The position numbers and the translations under genes are program-made. The notes under the pieces are model-generated. The model saw nothing but the letters and a program-made list of their open reading frames with translations, was not told the origin of the DNA and did no database searches. A DNA stretch of 14,653 nt from Phascolomyces articulosus. Lineage: Eukaryota; Mucoromycota; Mucoromycetes; Mucorales; Lichtheimiaceae. The stretch lies in NCBI GenBank assembly GCA_025677815.1, contig JAIXMP010000102.1:1-14653 (forward strand). Direction: 5' to 3'. Position 1 is the stretch's first letter; every line of letters begins with the position of its first letter. Shown here piece after piece: positions 1 to 9,812 of this stretch.

Positions 1-553
1 AGGAACAAATAGAGGATCATATATCCAAGCTTTATACATGGAGAGCAACAGCGATAATATTTCAGCATATCCAGGCCAAATACAATATTTCTTTTATCAC
101 GATTTCGTTGTCAATGGTGTGAAGAAGCGTCATTTTTTTACTTTCGTCTGATGGTTGGAAGAGGATAGATCCACTCAACGATTTCGTGCTGGTAATATCG
201 AAACCTAGAAAAGTACTTTCAAACCTGTTGACTGGCAGTGCATTCTTCCATTTGGTCGTATTAATTCTCCTGTCGCCATTGGAAAGTATCAAACAGCAAG
301 AGTGAAAAAAACTATTGTTATTCCTCTCCAACAAAAAAGATATGCATAAAACCCATAAACAAAAAAAAACAAAAAAACCTCTCCTCACAAAATTACTTCC
401 AACTTCTTTTTCATCAACCTTATAATTATTATTTATCCTTATTATTTCATCATATAATATTGTTTCTTTCACCCTTTTGCTATTATTATTTTTATATTAT
501 TATTTTTATTTTTTAAGAGGAAAATATTAACATTGCCATTAATCACACAACAA
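1..553. other. Stretch without an assignable gene; unresolved minus-strand reading frame
   Basis: A minus-strand frame is open from 472 to 62 (136 codons) and ends in HTIDNEIVIKEILYLAWIC. A different frame is then open to the window edge with YAEILSLLLSMYKAWIYDP. These could be one coding region broken by a single frameshift, or two exons. A GTGAGG that could act as a donor lies near 393, and an ATGGCGACAGG with good start context lies near 283 in another frame. I do not recognise the protein family. By analogy with family B this is where the start of a tnp2 gene might lie, but the Cys-rich N-terminal motif of tnp2 is not seen here. The stretch from 473 to 553 is AT-rich and holds nothing I can name. 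Confidence 0.3.
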
Positions 554-1425
554 CTATGCTACTAACTCTGTTGGTCTTGGATGGTTGACCACAACAACAT
601 TTCTTGGAACACTTTGTTGCTTATGCTGTCTTCGAGTTTGAAGCAAGGATGCCAATTGATCAAGTTCCCCCAAAAATTTATTTGCCTAAAGTAATCTAAT
701 TAGCAGCATATACAAATCACATATACTTAAATTATATTTAATTTATTTATTTACTTACATTTTCTGACTGGTAATCTGGTCGGAAAAGTTTGAAGGGCAT
801 CTCCTCCCAGTTCTCGTCCTCAGATTCCTCTTCGGACATATACCCCTTTTCAAGGAACTTGTCCATTCTACTCGAAGGGTATTTTTCCTCCAAGTTGGCA
901 TAAAAATGTTCTAATGCACAGACCCGACGATCATGCTTCTACTCGATATATCAGTATTAAATAATATTTTCTATCTCTCTCTATTATTATATCTGGACAT
1001 ACACTTTTCATGCAAGAAGCACGATGGTTTCTGTGATCAATTATTTCTTGAACGGCAGGTATACATTTGTGTACTGAATGCTTGTTGTTGAAGCTTGTGA
1101 TGGCCATCTTGCACACCTTCAGATCAAAGTGAACAAGTCCAGGAAACTCTTGCTGATATGCTCTCATACCAACAATGATATTGGTGATGATGCGCATGTT
1201 AGCTGGATTGCTTGTGGTCAAGTTGTAATCGAATTCTATATTTTCCCAGTCAACAATGTCTTGGTACACATCCCTGATATATTGCTATAGGTAACATTAG
1301 GTAAAGTTAGTGCAAATTAAAATCTTATGCTTTGGATATTCGATAGATTTACTTACACTTAAAGGGTTAATATAGGGAGTGCGAAGGTTTTCAAGTTGGA
1401 TGGTTTGTTGGATTTCGGTATTCAT
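554..1425 (-). CDS. CACTA accessory protein, four exons, intact (220 aa, unknown function)
   Basis: Splicing 1425-1357, 1284-1003, 938-759 and 685-554 gives an uninterrupted 220-residue frame from ATG to TAG. All three introns are phase 0, 64-73 nt long, with donors GTAAGT, GTATGT and GTAAGT and acceptors ending TAG. An in-frame TAG lies upstream of the ATG with no other Met between, which fixes the start. The N-terminal half is mixed helical. A central EFPGLVHFD segment matches EYPNIINWD in the pseudogene at 6848-8329. Residues about 148-190 read EKGYMSEEESEDENWEE and later NKFLGELDQL, a motif also present in that pseudogene with an intron at the same site. The last 30 residues are basic and Gln-rich. 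It lies 1.8 kb inside the family A terminus and points away from it. The family has no name I know. A role as a DNA-binding partner of the transposase is a guess from position only. There are no transmembrane segments or signal peptide. Confidence 0.8.
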
Positions 1426-1842
1426 CTTTAAATTGAAGGGTAATAAGAATGTTAGTATTATTACTGGCCAGTTATACTAAGAAATAATATAAATGTGGAT
1501 AAATATACTTTAAGAATTTTTGTAACTATGTAGGAAGGATAATGGAGTGAAAGATGTAGAAGGATCATAGTAATTAAAATGCGGTATGCTTTTATATTGT
1601 TGCATATATTCTTTAAAAGTAAGTGTTATTATACATTCCATATTTAGATATTTATCGGGTTTGGAACAGCATAAGTTGGAAATCTTACACAACTCAAATT
1701 TTTCATCTCTCTTTCTATTTCTTTTTTTTTTTAGTCTTATACTTCCATTGTTTTTTTTTCTTACTCTACCCATTTTTTTAAAGCGCATTCCTCCTTAAAT
1801 ATACAAGTCATGGTGATATTACAGGTAATGAAAAAATATTGT
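1426..1842. other. AT-rich stretch with no recognised gene
   Basis: This stretch lies between the accessory gene start and the part alignable to the right-hand family A copy. The minus-strand frame at 1510-1788 is a low-complexity Lys/Arg run opposite poly-pyrimidine tracts and does not look like a protein. A CTTAG acceptor-like site near 1480 on the minus strand could end an intron in the 5' UTR of the accessory gene. Nothing else is visible. Confidence 0.5.
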
Positions 1843-2377
1843 ATTTAACTAAAATGGTTGTGATATAATTAAACGGTACCGTTTTGCCATTATTGGGTTT
1901 TTTATTTATAACTGGTATTTTGATTGATTTTGTTTATAGGTACGGTACATCCATAACAAATAGGTATAATACTCTACTGTGAATTCTATTTATTTTTTGT
2001 TGTACCAAAATAACTTGTTTTAGAGAAGGAATAGTCAAACTATATATGTAAGCAGTATTTTATACTCTCAAATGGTAACATATTCTTTTTTTTATTTATC
2101 CACTGGATATATTTATCTTTAATAGTGTCAAAATAAGCTATTATTTTATAACTGACATAACTTTTTTGGATTCTTACTTTACGAGCTGAGCAATGCTGAT
2201 CATTATTTCTGGTAAGTAACAAATTGACCATCATAATTTGATTTATCCATCCATCTTTTCTTTCCCTTATCTCTGATTGTGATATCCTATCTTTTTAGGC
2301 TCTCTTCAAGTTGTCATCTCATTTAATACTGTATCCTTTGATTATCTTTGAATTCTTTATTGAATCTATAAAACAAA

Positions 2378-2727
2378 ATGATGACGCATCCTTATTCTAA
2401 GGTAAATAATTCCACAAGTGAATTGTTAATACCTTTTTTTTACTATAACAGAAATTGTCAGTAACTTCCCTAATGGATAGAATATAGTAAGATTTTTTTT
2501 TCTCGTTCCCTTTCTACGTTTTAGTAAGCCATCTAAATTTTATTTACTTTTTACAGGAACATTGTCTTCTCCTTTTTTGAACAATCCACTTGCCATAGGT
2601 TTAATTTCTTTTCCCTTTCCTTTTTCTTCTTTATGATTTATAATTTTATTTATGGCTTATAGAAATGACATTACCCACTCCCATTATGACAATCTTCTTT
2701 ATAGCAGTGTTTGGTAATGCCCATTAG
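2378..2727 (+). CDS. Possible small spliced protein near the family A terminus (65 aa, left copy)
   Basis: Joining 2378-2401, 2452-2486, 2525-2598 and 2663-2727 gives an ATG-to-TAG frame of 65 codons. An in-frame stop lies two codons before the ATG. The right-hand family A copy has the same four exons with identical lengths (24, 35, 74, 65 nt) and an open frame. The product would have two hydrophobic stretches, FYLLFTGTLSSPFL and IMTIFFIAVFGNAH. Weak points: the second intron is only 38 nt, and the third donor is GTTTAA. Between the copies I count about 12 amino-acid changes and only about 3 silent changes, so there is no sign of protein-level constraint. The strand is rich in T-tracts followed by AG, which can imitate acceptors. 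It could instead be a non-coding spliced transcript or chance. Confidence 0.3.
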
Positions 2728-2880
2728 CATGGTGGCGGGCTGCAATAGTATTAAATGGTAGTTATAGCATAGGATAGCATAGTTTTATATCAATTACTTT
2801 TTTTTATCAAATAAATGGATATTGTTACTATAAATACTTTTTATTTTTGTATTTTTCATTAGATATAACTGAAATAATAT

Positions 2881-3023
2881 AATGATACTACTGGATATAA
2901 TTCAAAGGATGTAATGATACTACTGGATATAATTCAAAGGATATAACGATACTATTGGATATAATTCAAAGGATATAACAATACTATTGGATATAATTCA
3001 AAGGATATAACAATACTATTGGA
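2881..3023 (+). repeat. 32-bp minisatellite, 4.5 copies (left family A copy)
   Basis: Four full 32-bp units start at 2881, 2913, 2945 and 2977, and a 15-bp partial unit is at 3009-3023. The core is ATACTACTGGATATAATTC. Units differ by a few transitions. The homologous array at 13500-13610 has three full units plus the same partial unit, so the copy number has changed since the elements diverged. Confidence 0.93.
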
Positions 3024-3186
3024 AGTTGAGCATAGTGATATCTTCATAACATTTGAAATATCATAATAGTGATTACCGATATTTCACAATATTTATTGTT
3101 GATATATCATAATTGTGACATTATTATTATTTTTTAAATATCATTATAGTAATTTATAATATCTCACAACTATTTCACAATTGTAA

Positions 3187-3207
3187 TATTCCCCCTTTTT
3201 TCTAGTG
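3187..3207 (-). repeat. Family A CACTA terminus, left copy
   Basis: The minus strand reads CACTAGAAAAAAGGGGG from 3207, the hallmark CACTA end followed by an A/G-rich terminal repeat. The adjoining sequence holds a TTACAATTGTGAAATAG palindromic subterminal motif. The final CACTAG also supplies the stop codon (TAG, 3204-3202) that ends the truncated transposase frame. Confidence 0.85.
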
Positions 3208-5634
3208 GTTGTTTGTATCAATACTTCCAAGGATCCCATTGTATTGTTCAAAGGAATAACACCAGATGGCTGGAATGACCGAAAAATCATGCATCTGTTT
3301 GGCAAGATAGATATGAGCATGCATGTTTGGTGTCACCCACTTTTCACTATTCAGCCTCTGTGCACCTTTACAAAATTCCATCAACTTGTTGTGGCCAATC
3401 TGGATATCATCTTTATAAATGGATGGTCGAACTAGGGTATGAATTGCATCAACAAATAAGATCCAGTTATCAAAATCAGCTTTTGGAATCATCCTTCGAA
3501 GGACATATAGGGAGTGAATAAGAATCCAACTTTTCCACTCGGCTGCTTTCATCGAACTGAACCCAGACTTAATCTTATTTATAAGTGGATCATAACTAGG
3601 AGGAACCATAATACTATCGGCGGCAATTTGCATAACCTTTAGTTTTGCTTCGTTCAAATAGTTTTTAGCTAACCAGGTGTTGACCATTTTTTTTTGCAGT
3701 ACTAAGGAACAGGTTGTGCATTAGATCGATAATAACACATCGAGGTACATTAAAATATAGCAACCTTTGTAGTTCTGTGTACCATATGCCATGTTGCTTT
3801 TCGAGTTCTTTGCGAATAGACGGCGTTTCAGCTTCAAGCCACTCTTGACCCCAATTTATATTTTGTTCCTTTGTGACAAGTCTCTCTTCACTTATTTGGT
3901 ACAGATGAAGACCAGAAAAGTTCAAACCTTCGCCAGGGACAGGAATAAAATCTCGATCACACTTGTAACAACCATAGTTACTCATGATGGATGTGAAACC
4001 AGCAACTTTTCTTGCAGCAGGCATGTCACAAGCGATGTTCAATAGAGCAGCACATACAATTTTCAGTGTATTCTTGGTTCCATGTGTTGCCATGCGTACA
4101 CCTTTATAAAGCATTTCAAGTTCGTGTACCAAAGGCTTCAAATAATTATTCATAGCAAACGTCTTAGGTTCACGCAGCCCTGGGATGACACCAAGCGAGA
4201 TTATGTTTTCTTTTTTCTAATGAATTTCACATGGCAAGTTTAGGACTGTTACATATATGGCACCTACTGAGTATTCCGAATTCTTGAAAGCCTTGAACCA
4301 ATCAACATTAACAGACAAAAGAAGAGATTGCTCGTGTTTGACGAAAGGTTCATTCTTATAAGGTGCACATATGCTATTCCACATTTCGCCATCGTAGATG
4401 TCAGACATAAGGTTTGAAGGGATGTTACGATTGCGCCATTTATTAATGTTTTCTTTAAAATCAGGACACTCAAAAATAAGGCGCAAGCTTTCTGTTAGTG
4501 GGTAGTATGCATATACTTTCTTGGGTAGTCCTTTATTATTAAAGAGGGTCGGCTTTTCCATGCAGTTCATACAAGTGGAAGTGGAAGACAAGTCCTTTGG
4601 GTCATAAACCTCATGGCAGGCAGAGCAAACAATATATTTTTCGATATTTTCGGTAAAGGCAGTCATTCCAGTGTAGAATTGAATAGTAGATGGTGTAGTG
4701 TTGATACTTGACTAGAAATTTAGCATGGAGAGAATCATATTCAAACATTCCAACAGTTTGGATGTGGTAGCAGTTGACAAAAACAATAAATGGAAGATCA
4801 CCATGAATGCTTGGATGAAGGTAAGAATCCTTTTTTCATCTATTAATTTAATCAGTTTTTATGAATATTATATTTATTCCAATCGTTTTTAATATGAATA
4901 TATATAATTTGTGTAAGAATACTTACTGCTATTTGATTCATCATATTCCTCTATGTCTTCCATATCACTATCATTAGATGCTTCTTCTTCTTGATCCAAG
5001 TATGTCAAATCGTTTACATCAACAAATTCTTGATCCTCAACTGGTGCAAATTCTTCAAATTGGGGAAGACTACCCATGTTAGTGGCCAAAGTGGGTACAT
5101 GTTCAATGTTGTTTGGAATTTCTTATTGAACATATGGATCATCGGTTGTATCTATAGCTTCTAGTTCCACTTGATTGGATGGTTCCACAGGTAAAGAGGG
5201 TGTTTTAGGATATTCGGTATCAACTAAAGTAGACAGAAGTTATATTAATATGTATAACCATCCACAAAAAGATGAACAATTTTATTATATTGCTAGGCTG
5301 CACTTACCATATTCATTGGGTTGTTGATACTGTAGACCACTTAAAGATTCTTGCATAGTGTTTTCAATGGGTTGAAAATTTGCACCATATTGTTCAAAAA
5401 CAGAAGGTTAGATCTGATCAAGAGCTTCTTGTTGAGCTAGAATAAATATATGTATTGAACGTGATTGATTAATTATGGAGTATAATACAAAACCAACCTT
5501 CTTTCTAAAACTTGACAATAACATTTACCTTTAAGCTTTCTTTCAGCTTCTTCTAGTTTATGGCGACGAACTACACTTCGGCTTTTGACAAAATCTCCTT
5601 TGCATAAGTTACAGTAGCATTGGACTTGAGTTAT
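3208..5634 (-). pseudogene. CACTA tnp2-family transposase, four exons, with nonsense codons, a frameshift and a 3' truncation
   Basis: Exons 5634-5529, 5436-5308, 5223-4927 and 4839-3208 join in phase 1 with GTAAAT or GTAAGT donors and TAG acceptors, giving about 721 codons. The N-terminus holds CYCNLCKGDF and RRH, a Cys/His motif seen in fungal tnp2 proteins as I recall them. Exons 2-3 are acidic. Exon 4 holds a zinc-ribbon-like IVCSACHEVYDP...CMNC (about residues 247-270), VDWFKAFKNSEYSVGAIY (about 355), GCYKCDRDF, DLMHNLFLSTAKK (about 549) and SFEQYNGILGSIDTNN at the end, all typical of Pfam tnp2. Such enzymes cut and paste the element in the nucleus. In-frame stops are at 5408-5410, 5123-5125, 4712-4714 and 4217-4219. 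A run of nine A (3687-3695) shifts the frame by one. The likely start is ATA (5634-5632) in an ACC context, perhaps a lost ATG. The C-terminal part is missing because family A sits after TNN. Confidence 0.9.
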
Positions 5635-6847
5635 GGTAAAGGCGTTTTATAGAGGAAATATAATAGAGTATGAATAGATATATAAAGTGCGAGCAGGTAT
5701 GTTTACTTGTAAAATAATGAATTTTTTTGCTTGAAATTCGAATGGTTATTTATATCTTTTTCTGTTCTTACTGCAGATTCAGTGAATACAATAAAATATA
5801 TAAAAATGATATATAGTTTATGACAAATACAATTACTGATCAAAATATACAATGATGAATAGATAAACTGCACAACAAGGCATATGATGATAATTTAAAT
5901 GAAGAAGTATGCATTACAACATGTGCAACACAAGGAATGACTATGTGACAAGTTGCATGATTTACTGTGCTGTTAGGTGTCACAATGGTAATTAAATTAA
6001 ACTACAGACTGTTGCAACAAAGAAGTATTCCTAATCCAGTAATAATCCTTTTTCTCTTTTATTTATAAAAAAAAATAGCAACGAAAAACTCTAGGAATTT
6101 CTCTTAAACTTAAACTGGTTGAATCATAACATGCTTGAGATTGTTAAAAAGTAAAACAAGAATATATGTCTTTTTCATTAATCAGTATTATTACCATTCC
6201 GTTCTTAAGGTTCTTTTACATAAAGAAGGTGAAGAATGATCCAATCGTAAGCTATGGTTCACAAAGGTAAGAGAAATGGGCAACCGCAGTAACAAAGAAA
6301 ATTGTTTTTGTTTTTTTTTATTGACTCAGGAATGAACAATCTTTTCTAGATAGATGATAGAGCATTATGAAATTATCTATTGTGTGTTACAAAGGCAATA
6401 TAAAATGTGAACCATAGTAAAACAGAGATTCTTGATAAGGTAAAATTCATTGTTTTTTTTTCTAAATTAAAAAATGTGGACCATGCTGACAAGACCAAAT
6501 ATCAAACTAAAGTATAACAAAATAATTTATACTCAATCATTATCAGAAATCCATTCTAAAAGTCTTTGTTCAAAGAAATCATGATCAAATATGAGAGAAA
6601 GTTATATAACAACTTTTACATGATTATTAAGGTATATTTTTTGATTTAATCTGTTTGAGATTCATTTATTATATATAGATGTATGTGTGAAGAGAGAGAA
6701 AATATATGATTATGTATGTGAGGAGAGAGAGAGAAAATGAAAGAAAAGAGAGGGATTTATGAGCGTGTGCGTGTACATGTGAAAGAGAAGGAATATGTTT
6801 TTTTTTACTTATAGGGAGAGGAGGTAAAGGAATGTGATGATTATTAT
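5635..6847. other. Spacer between the accessory and tnp2 pseudogenes; no gene seen
   Basis: This is 1.2 kb of AT-rich DNA inside family B. It would contain the 3' UTR of the accessory gene and the promoter of tnp2. A GA-rich microsatellite with GAGAGAGA runs lies at about 6690-6745. No open frame with splice sites or recognisable protein motif was found on either strand. Confidence 0.6.
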
Positions 6848-8329
6848 TTAAAAACCGTGACGAAGTACGGCTAACAATGATGATGATGATGATGATGGGT
6901 CGGATGGCGATGGAATGGGCGATGATGGAGCAGGTAATAAGGAAGATGCAGACGATGATGGAGCGAAGAAGTTGGTGTGGATGAAGATGTAACAGATGGC
7001 TGTGACGCAATTGCCTAATGTAGGGTTTTTGAAGGGACAGGTTTCTCAACTATATAACCAAAAAAACAGGGTCGATATTGTGGACCACCATGATCTTTAT
7101 CAAGCATGTCATAGAAATCATTCAACTATTTTCAAAAAAAAACGATTCAGTAACAATGCCACTATTTATCAATATAAGCCAAACTACTATATCAAAAGAA
7201 ATGTACATACGCATTTGCTATGCCATGCTGGCTTCTTGACATTCAAGCCCTTTTTCTCTCTTGTCATCATTTTCGCTTCATCGTCTGTTGTATCTTCATT
7301 GGACATATAATCCATTGTCATGACAAGTGCACCATCCTGGTATTCAGTATACTTGCCAACATCACATCCATCGGTGAAAGTTTCACCCCAATTGAGAAGT
7401 TTCTAATTTTGTTTTTTAATTATTTTTTTTCTCAGATTACCCTTATTTCTCTACCAATTGTTCCTTACCGATCTCTTTTGAGTTAATACCCAGCTGTTTG
7501 TGTTGTGTTCCTCCTTTTGTTCTTCAGTCCAGCCAAGGTCCTTTTTCAGGTTGTGATGGTGCTTGCTGGTCACGTCTGTCACTATTTTATCCTAATTAAT
7601 AATATTGGGATACTCATCCTTGAAATTTCTAATGATTGTTTTGAGAGTAGCATAGATTGACTTATTCAGTTCTTCATTGATTCTTTTTTCGAAATCGTAA
7701 GTGAATTCTTTTTCTTTATATATTTGCGAAATTCTAGTCTATAAAGTATAATTGAAAATGGTTATTATTATTAATATTACTATATATAATCTGGTAATGC
7801 TGATGGCAACTTCTTGTAATAATAAACAATAGTACTTACAGCCATCTTTCCTCGATCTTCTTCTGCCATTTGTTGCTTCTTTGCATTGGCTACCTTGGCA
7901 TCTTGTTCAAGTTCCCTTTCCGTGCTGGTCTCTTACGGTGCCATGCGTTCATTTATATTGCTGATGGCTTCTGCAATTCTCATAATTGCATCACCTGAAC
8001 TTTTTGTTACCACTGGTGATGAGGTCTTTTATTTCATCGATGGCTTCTTCTTCTCGTCGGCTCGACTAGTCAAGGCTTCAAAGCGTTCATCGAGCGAAGT
8101 CATGGTGCCGTTGCTCATGACACTTTCTTGACGACTGAGTACATGTGGAAAAGAAGGAGCCGCCTGACCAGAGGAAGATGGGACTGGTGATGGAGTCGAG
8201 GCGAAGAAACTGAGGCAGTAGGCATGGTTTGTTGCAATCGTCGTGCTGCTTCAGCGTTGTCATACGCTTCTAAGCACGTCCAGATGAATAGGTAGTGGGT
8301 CTCTTATTGCTGTTGCGAGGAGTTTGCAT
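6848..8329 (-). pseudogene. CACTA accessory protein, four exons, pseudogene (homologue of 554-1425)
   Basis: Exons are 8329-7840, 7738-7469, 7402-7211 and 7125-6848, with donors GTAAGT, GTAAGG and GTATGT and acceptors TAG. The start is MQTPRNSNKRPTTYSSGR. Then come a Ser/Pro-rich part, a charged helical, coiled-coil-like part (LDERFEALTSRADE; ELEQDAKVANAKKQQMAEED), the EYPNIINWDKI segment, then DYMSNEDTTDDE, KKPAWHSKC and LNDFYDMLD, and a Ser/Pro-rich tail encoded partly by a TCA repeat. Exon 3 is fully open. Damage: in-frame stops at 7933-7935, 7592-7594 and 7015-7017, about three frameshifts in exon 1 (one after the SSGR segment) and one in the tail of exon 4. The C-terminal motif and the intron before LNDF match the intact gene at 554-1425. 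Function is unknown. The position upstream of tnp2 on the same strand suggests a second transposition protein. Confidence 0.8.
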
Positions 8330-9289
8330 AATGTCGAAGATAAAAGATACATATAAAAAAAAAGAGAGAGTATATGTGTGTGCTGTGTAGTTAAAAAAGT
8401 AAATGTATATGTGTGTATGTAAAAAATATGTGTATGTGTTAATAATAATACGAGCCATAATATTAAAATACCATCCTCTTTATATAGTTTTTCTTCATAT
8501 CACTATCAGGTACCAAAACGATCATTCTAAATAAATAATATCCTTTTTATGTACATGTTGTTCACTCATATCTTTATTATTTTCTATATACTGTAGTAAT
8601 TCATCGATATAAAAAAAATAATAAATATCTTATTCTATTTCGTGCATTGACAACATGATCCAAATCTGGTAACGAAGGTAAGCCTATTTCGCCATTTGAA
8701 AAATATCTCATCGGCATGATAAGGTGGCTACGTGTCTCTTTTCTCCCTTTTTTGACTCACTGTTTTTTTTCTTTTTTTCTTTTTTCTTTGTTATTCCCCA
8801 ACAAGCAAATGCGAATGTTATGTTACGAATGCATCCCTTTCCTCTATATTGTTTTGCCTTTTACTTTTTCTATCTATTTCTAACACACGATCACGTAACT
8901 CAATGGCATATAGTACTACTTTTTTAGGGGGGGAGGATAAAATAAAATGAATGGAAGAGTACAGACGTTTTAAAACAATTAGCTAACACATTGACAGTAC
9001 CGATAGATTTCGACACGTCATCTACAAGGTTTTTTTTGAATGGTATGGCATCAAGGTCAAGAGTATACATATGTGCGTCAGAGGAGTGTTTGGCATGGCA
9101 TGCTCTTATTCCTATTCTTACTTTCAGTTTTTTTTTTTCTTTTTCTTTTTTAGATTGACTTAAAGTTTGATATGAAGGGAAGATGTATTCTATGACAAGT
9201 CTTTTTTATATATCTGTTTATTACTTGCTGCTACTATTAAATGTATTCTTTGATCACAACATCGACATTGCCCTTTTTTTCTTTTTTAG
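8330..9289. other. Spacer upstream of the accessory pseudogene; GT-repeat tract, no gene
   Basis: Positions 8340-8460 hold a TATGTGTGTATG-rich simple-sequence tract directly upstream of the accessory start, where its promoter would lie. From 8724 on, the plus strand has long T-rich tracts ending in AG (for example before 9152). These could be acceptors of 5' UTR exons of the plus-strand transcript described at 9425-9812. No protein-coding exon can be supported here. Confidence 0.5.
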
Positions 9290-9424
9290 TTTAACACAAA
9301 AATTGACACAAAGGTCATTTAGGTAAGTCGTTTTTCATATACTGTCATTAAGCATACTACTATAGTTTCATTGATGATGATGTTTTTTTAATAGAATCGA
9401 TTTCGTCCTCTTCTTTGTAAATAC

Positions 9425-9812
9425 ATGGTAAGATATTTTTTGACATTTTCTGATTGTGTACTGATAGAAAAATGAATGTATGAAATTCTTTTTATTAATC
9501 ATAAAAATTGATTTTTAGGGTCATAATAGTGTAGACAACAACCACAACCACAAGGATTGTTACTGCCTTGTGTATAATGGTAAATTCTTTTTTTCTCCCT
9601 TTATGAATATATCAAGGAATATGCTTTCACATATATATACTAACTATTACTTTTTTTTAATAGTTATCTTCATACAATGCCATTACCAAAACACCACTAG
9701 GTATGTTGTTTAAATTCTGTTTGACTGGTTACTTTTGCAGTTCTTCTTTTTTACTTATTCCATTGAACTGTTTTTTTTTTCTAGTGTAAAATCAAGAATG
9801 CAGTTTTTATAA
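9425..9812 (+). CDS. Possible small spliced protein near the family B terminus (42 aa)
   Basis: Segments 9425-9427, 9519-9579, 9664-9700 and 9785-9812 join into an open frame of 42 codons ending in TAA. The intron signals are good: GTAAGA...TTTTTAG, GTAAAT with a perfect TACTAAC branch site at 9638-9644 and TTTTTTAATAG, and GTATGT...CTAG. The frame is also open upstream in the exon at 9395-9427, and the preceding exon (9290-9322, followed by GTAAGT) ends in TAG, so translation would start at the ATG at 9425. The product is rich in Asn, His and Cys (VDNNHNHKDCYCLVYN), a possible metal-binding composition. It points toward the family B terminus, as the 2378-2727 frame does in family A. The splice sites are more convincing than the protein, so it may be a non-coding spliced RNA. 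Confidence 0.35.

Larger units (their letters stand above)
1..3207 (-). mobile_element. CACTA (EnSpm) element, family A, left copy, partial
   Basis: The terminus is at 3207-3202, where the minus strand reads CACTAGAAAAAAGGGGG and continues leftward. The same terminus starts at 13202 on the plus strand, and the two copies are alignable for at least 1365 bp (1843-3207 here against 13202-14653 there). Homology stops exactly at the CACTAG in both places, which defines a true element end. The other end is not in the window: no second CACTA terminus is visible between 1 and 1900, so the element is assumed to run off the left edge. Family A inserted into the tnp2 gene of family B. The base triplet next to the terminus (3208-3210, AAC on the minus strand) would be one copy of the target-site duplication. 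That positions 1-1842 belong to the same element is an inference from the missing second terminus and from the gene order shared with family B. Confidence 0.8.

Noticed and set aside
1351..1363. CACTTAAAGGG as the missing second terminus of family A
   Set aside because: It is not CACTA, it lacks the A-run, and it coincides with the GTAAGT donor of the accessory gene's first intron.
2040..2234. Minus-strand 64-codon frame in the left family A copy
   Set aside because: The homologous right copy has early stops in this frame, so it is not conserved.
2706..2760. A separate MITE starting at CAGTGTTTGGTAATGCCC
   Set aside because: The sequence is simply part of both family A copies, and no matching inverted end or target duplication was seen.
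3205..3521. Plus-strand open frames at 3205-3435 and 3327-3521 and in 3791-4045
   Set aside because: They are antisense shadows of the tnp2 pseudogene with no motifs of their own.
6669..7049. Minus-strand frame of 126 codons rich in Ile, His and Ser
   Set aside because: It is an out-of-frame reading of the accessory pseudogene's low-complexity tail and the GA microsatellite.
6996..8131. Plus-strand frames of 104, 88 and 81 codons
   Set aside because: They lie opposite the accessory exons and introns, and the minus strand has the splice sites and coherent protein.
8724..8927. Plus-strand Phe-rich frame as a membrane protein
   Set aside because: It is made of poly-T tracts, has no splice or homologue support, and its composition is explained by low complexity.
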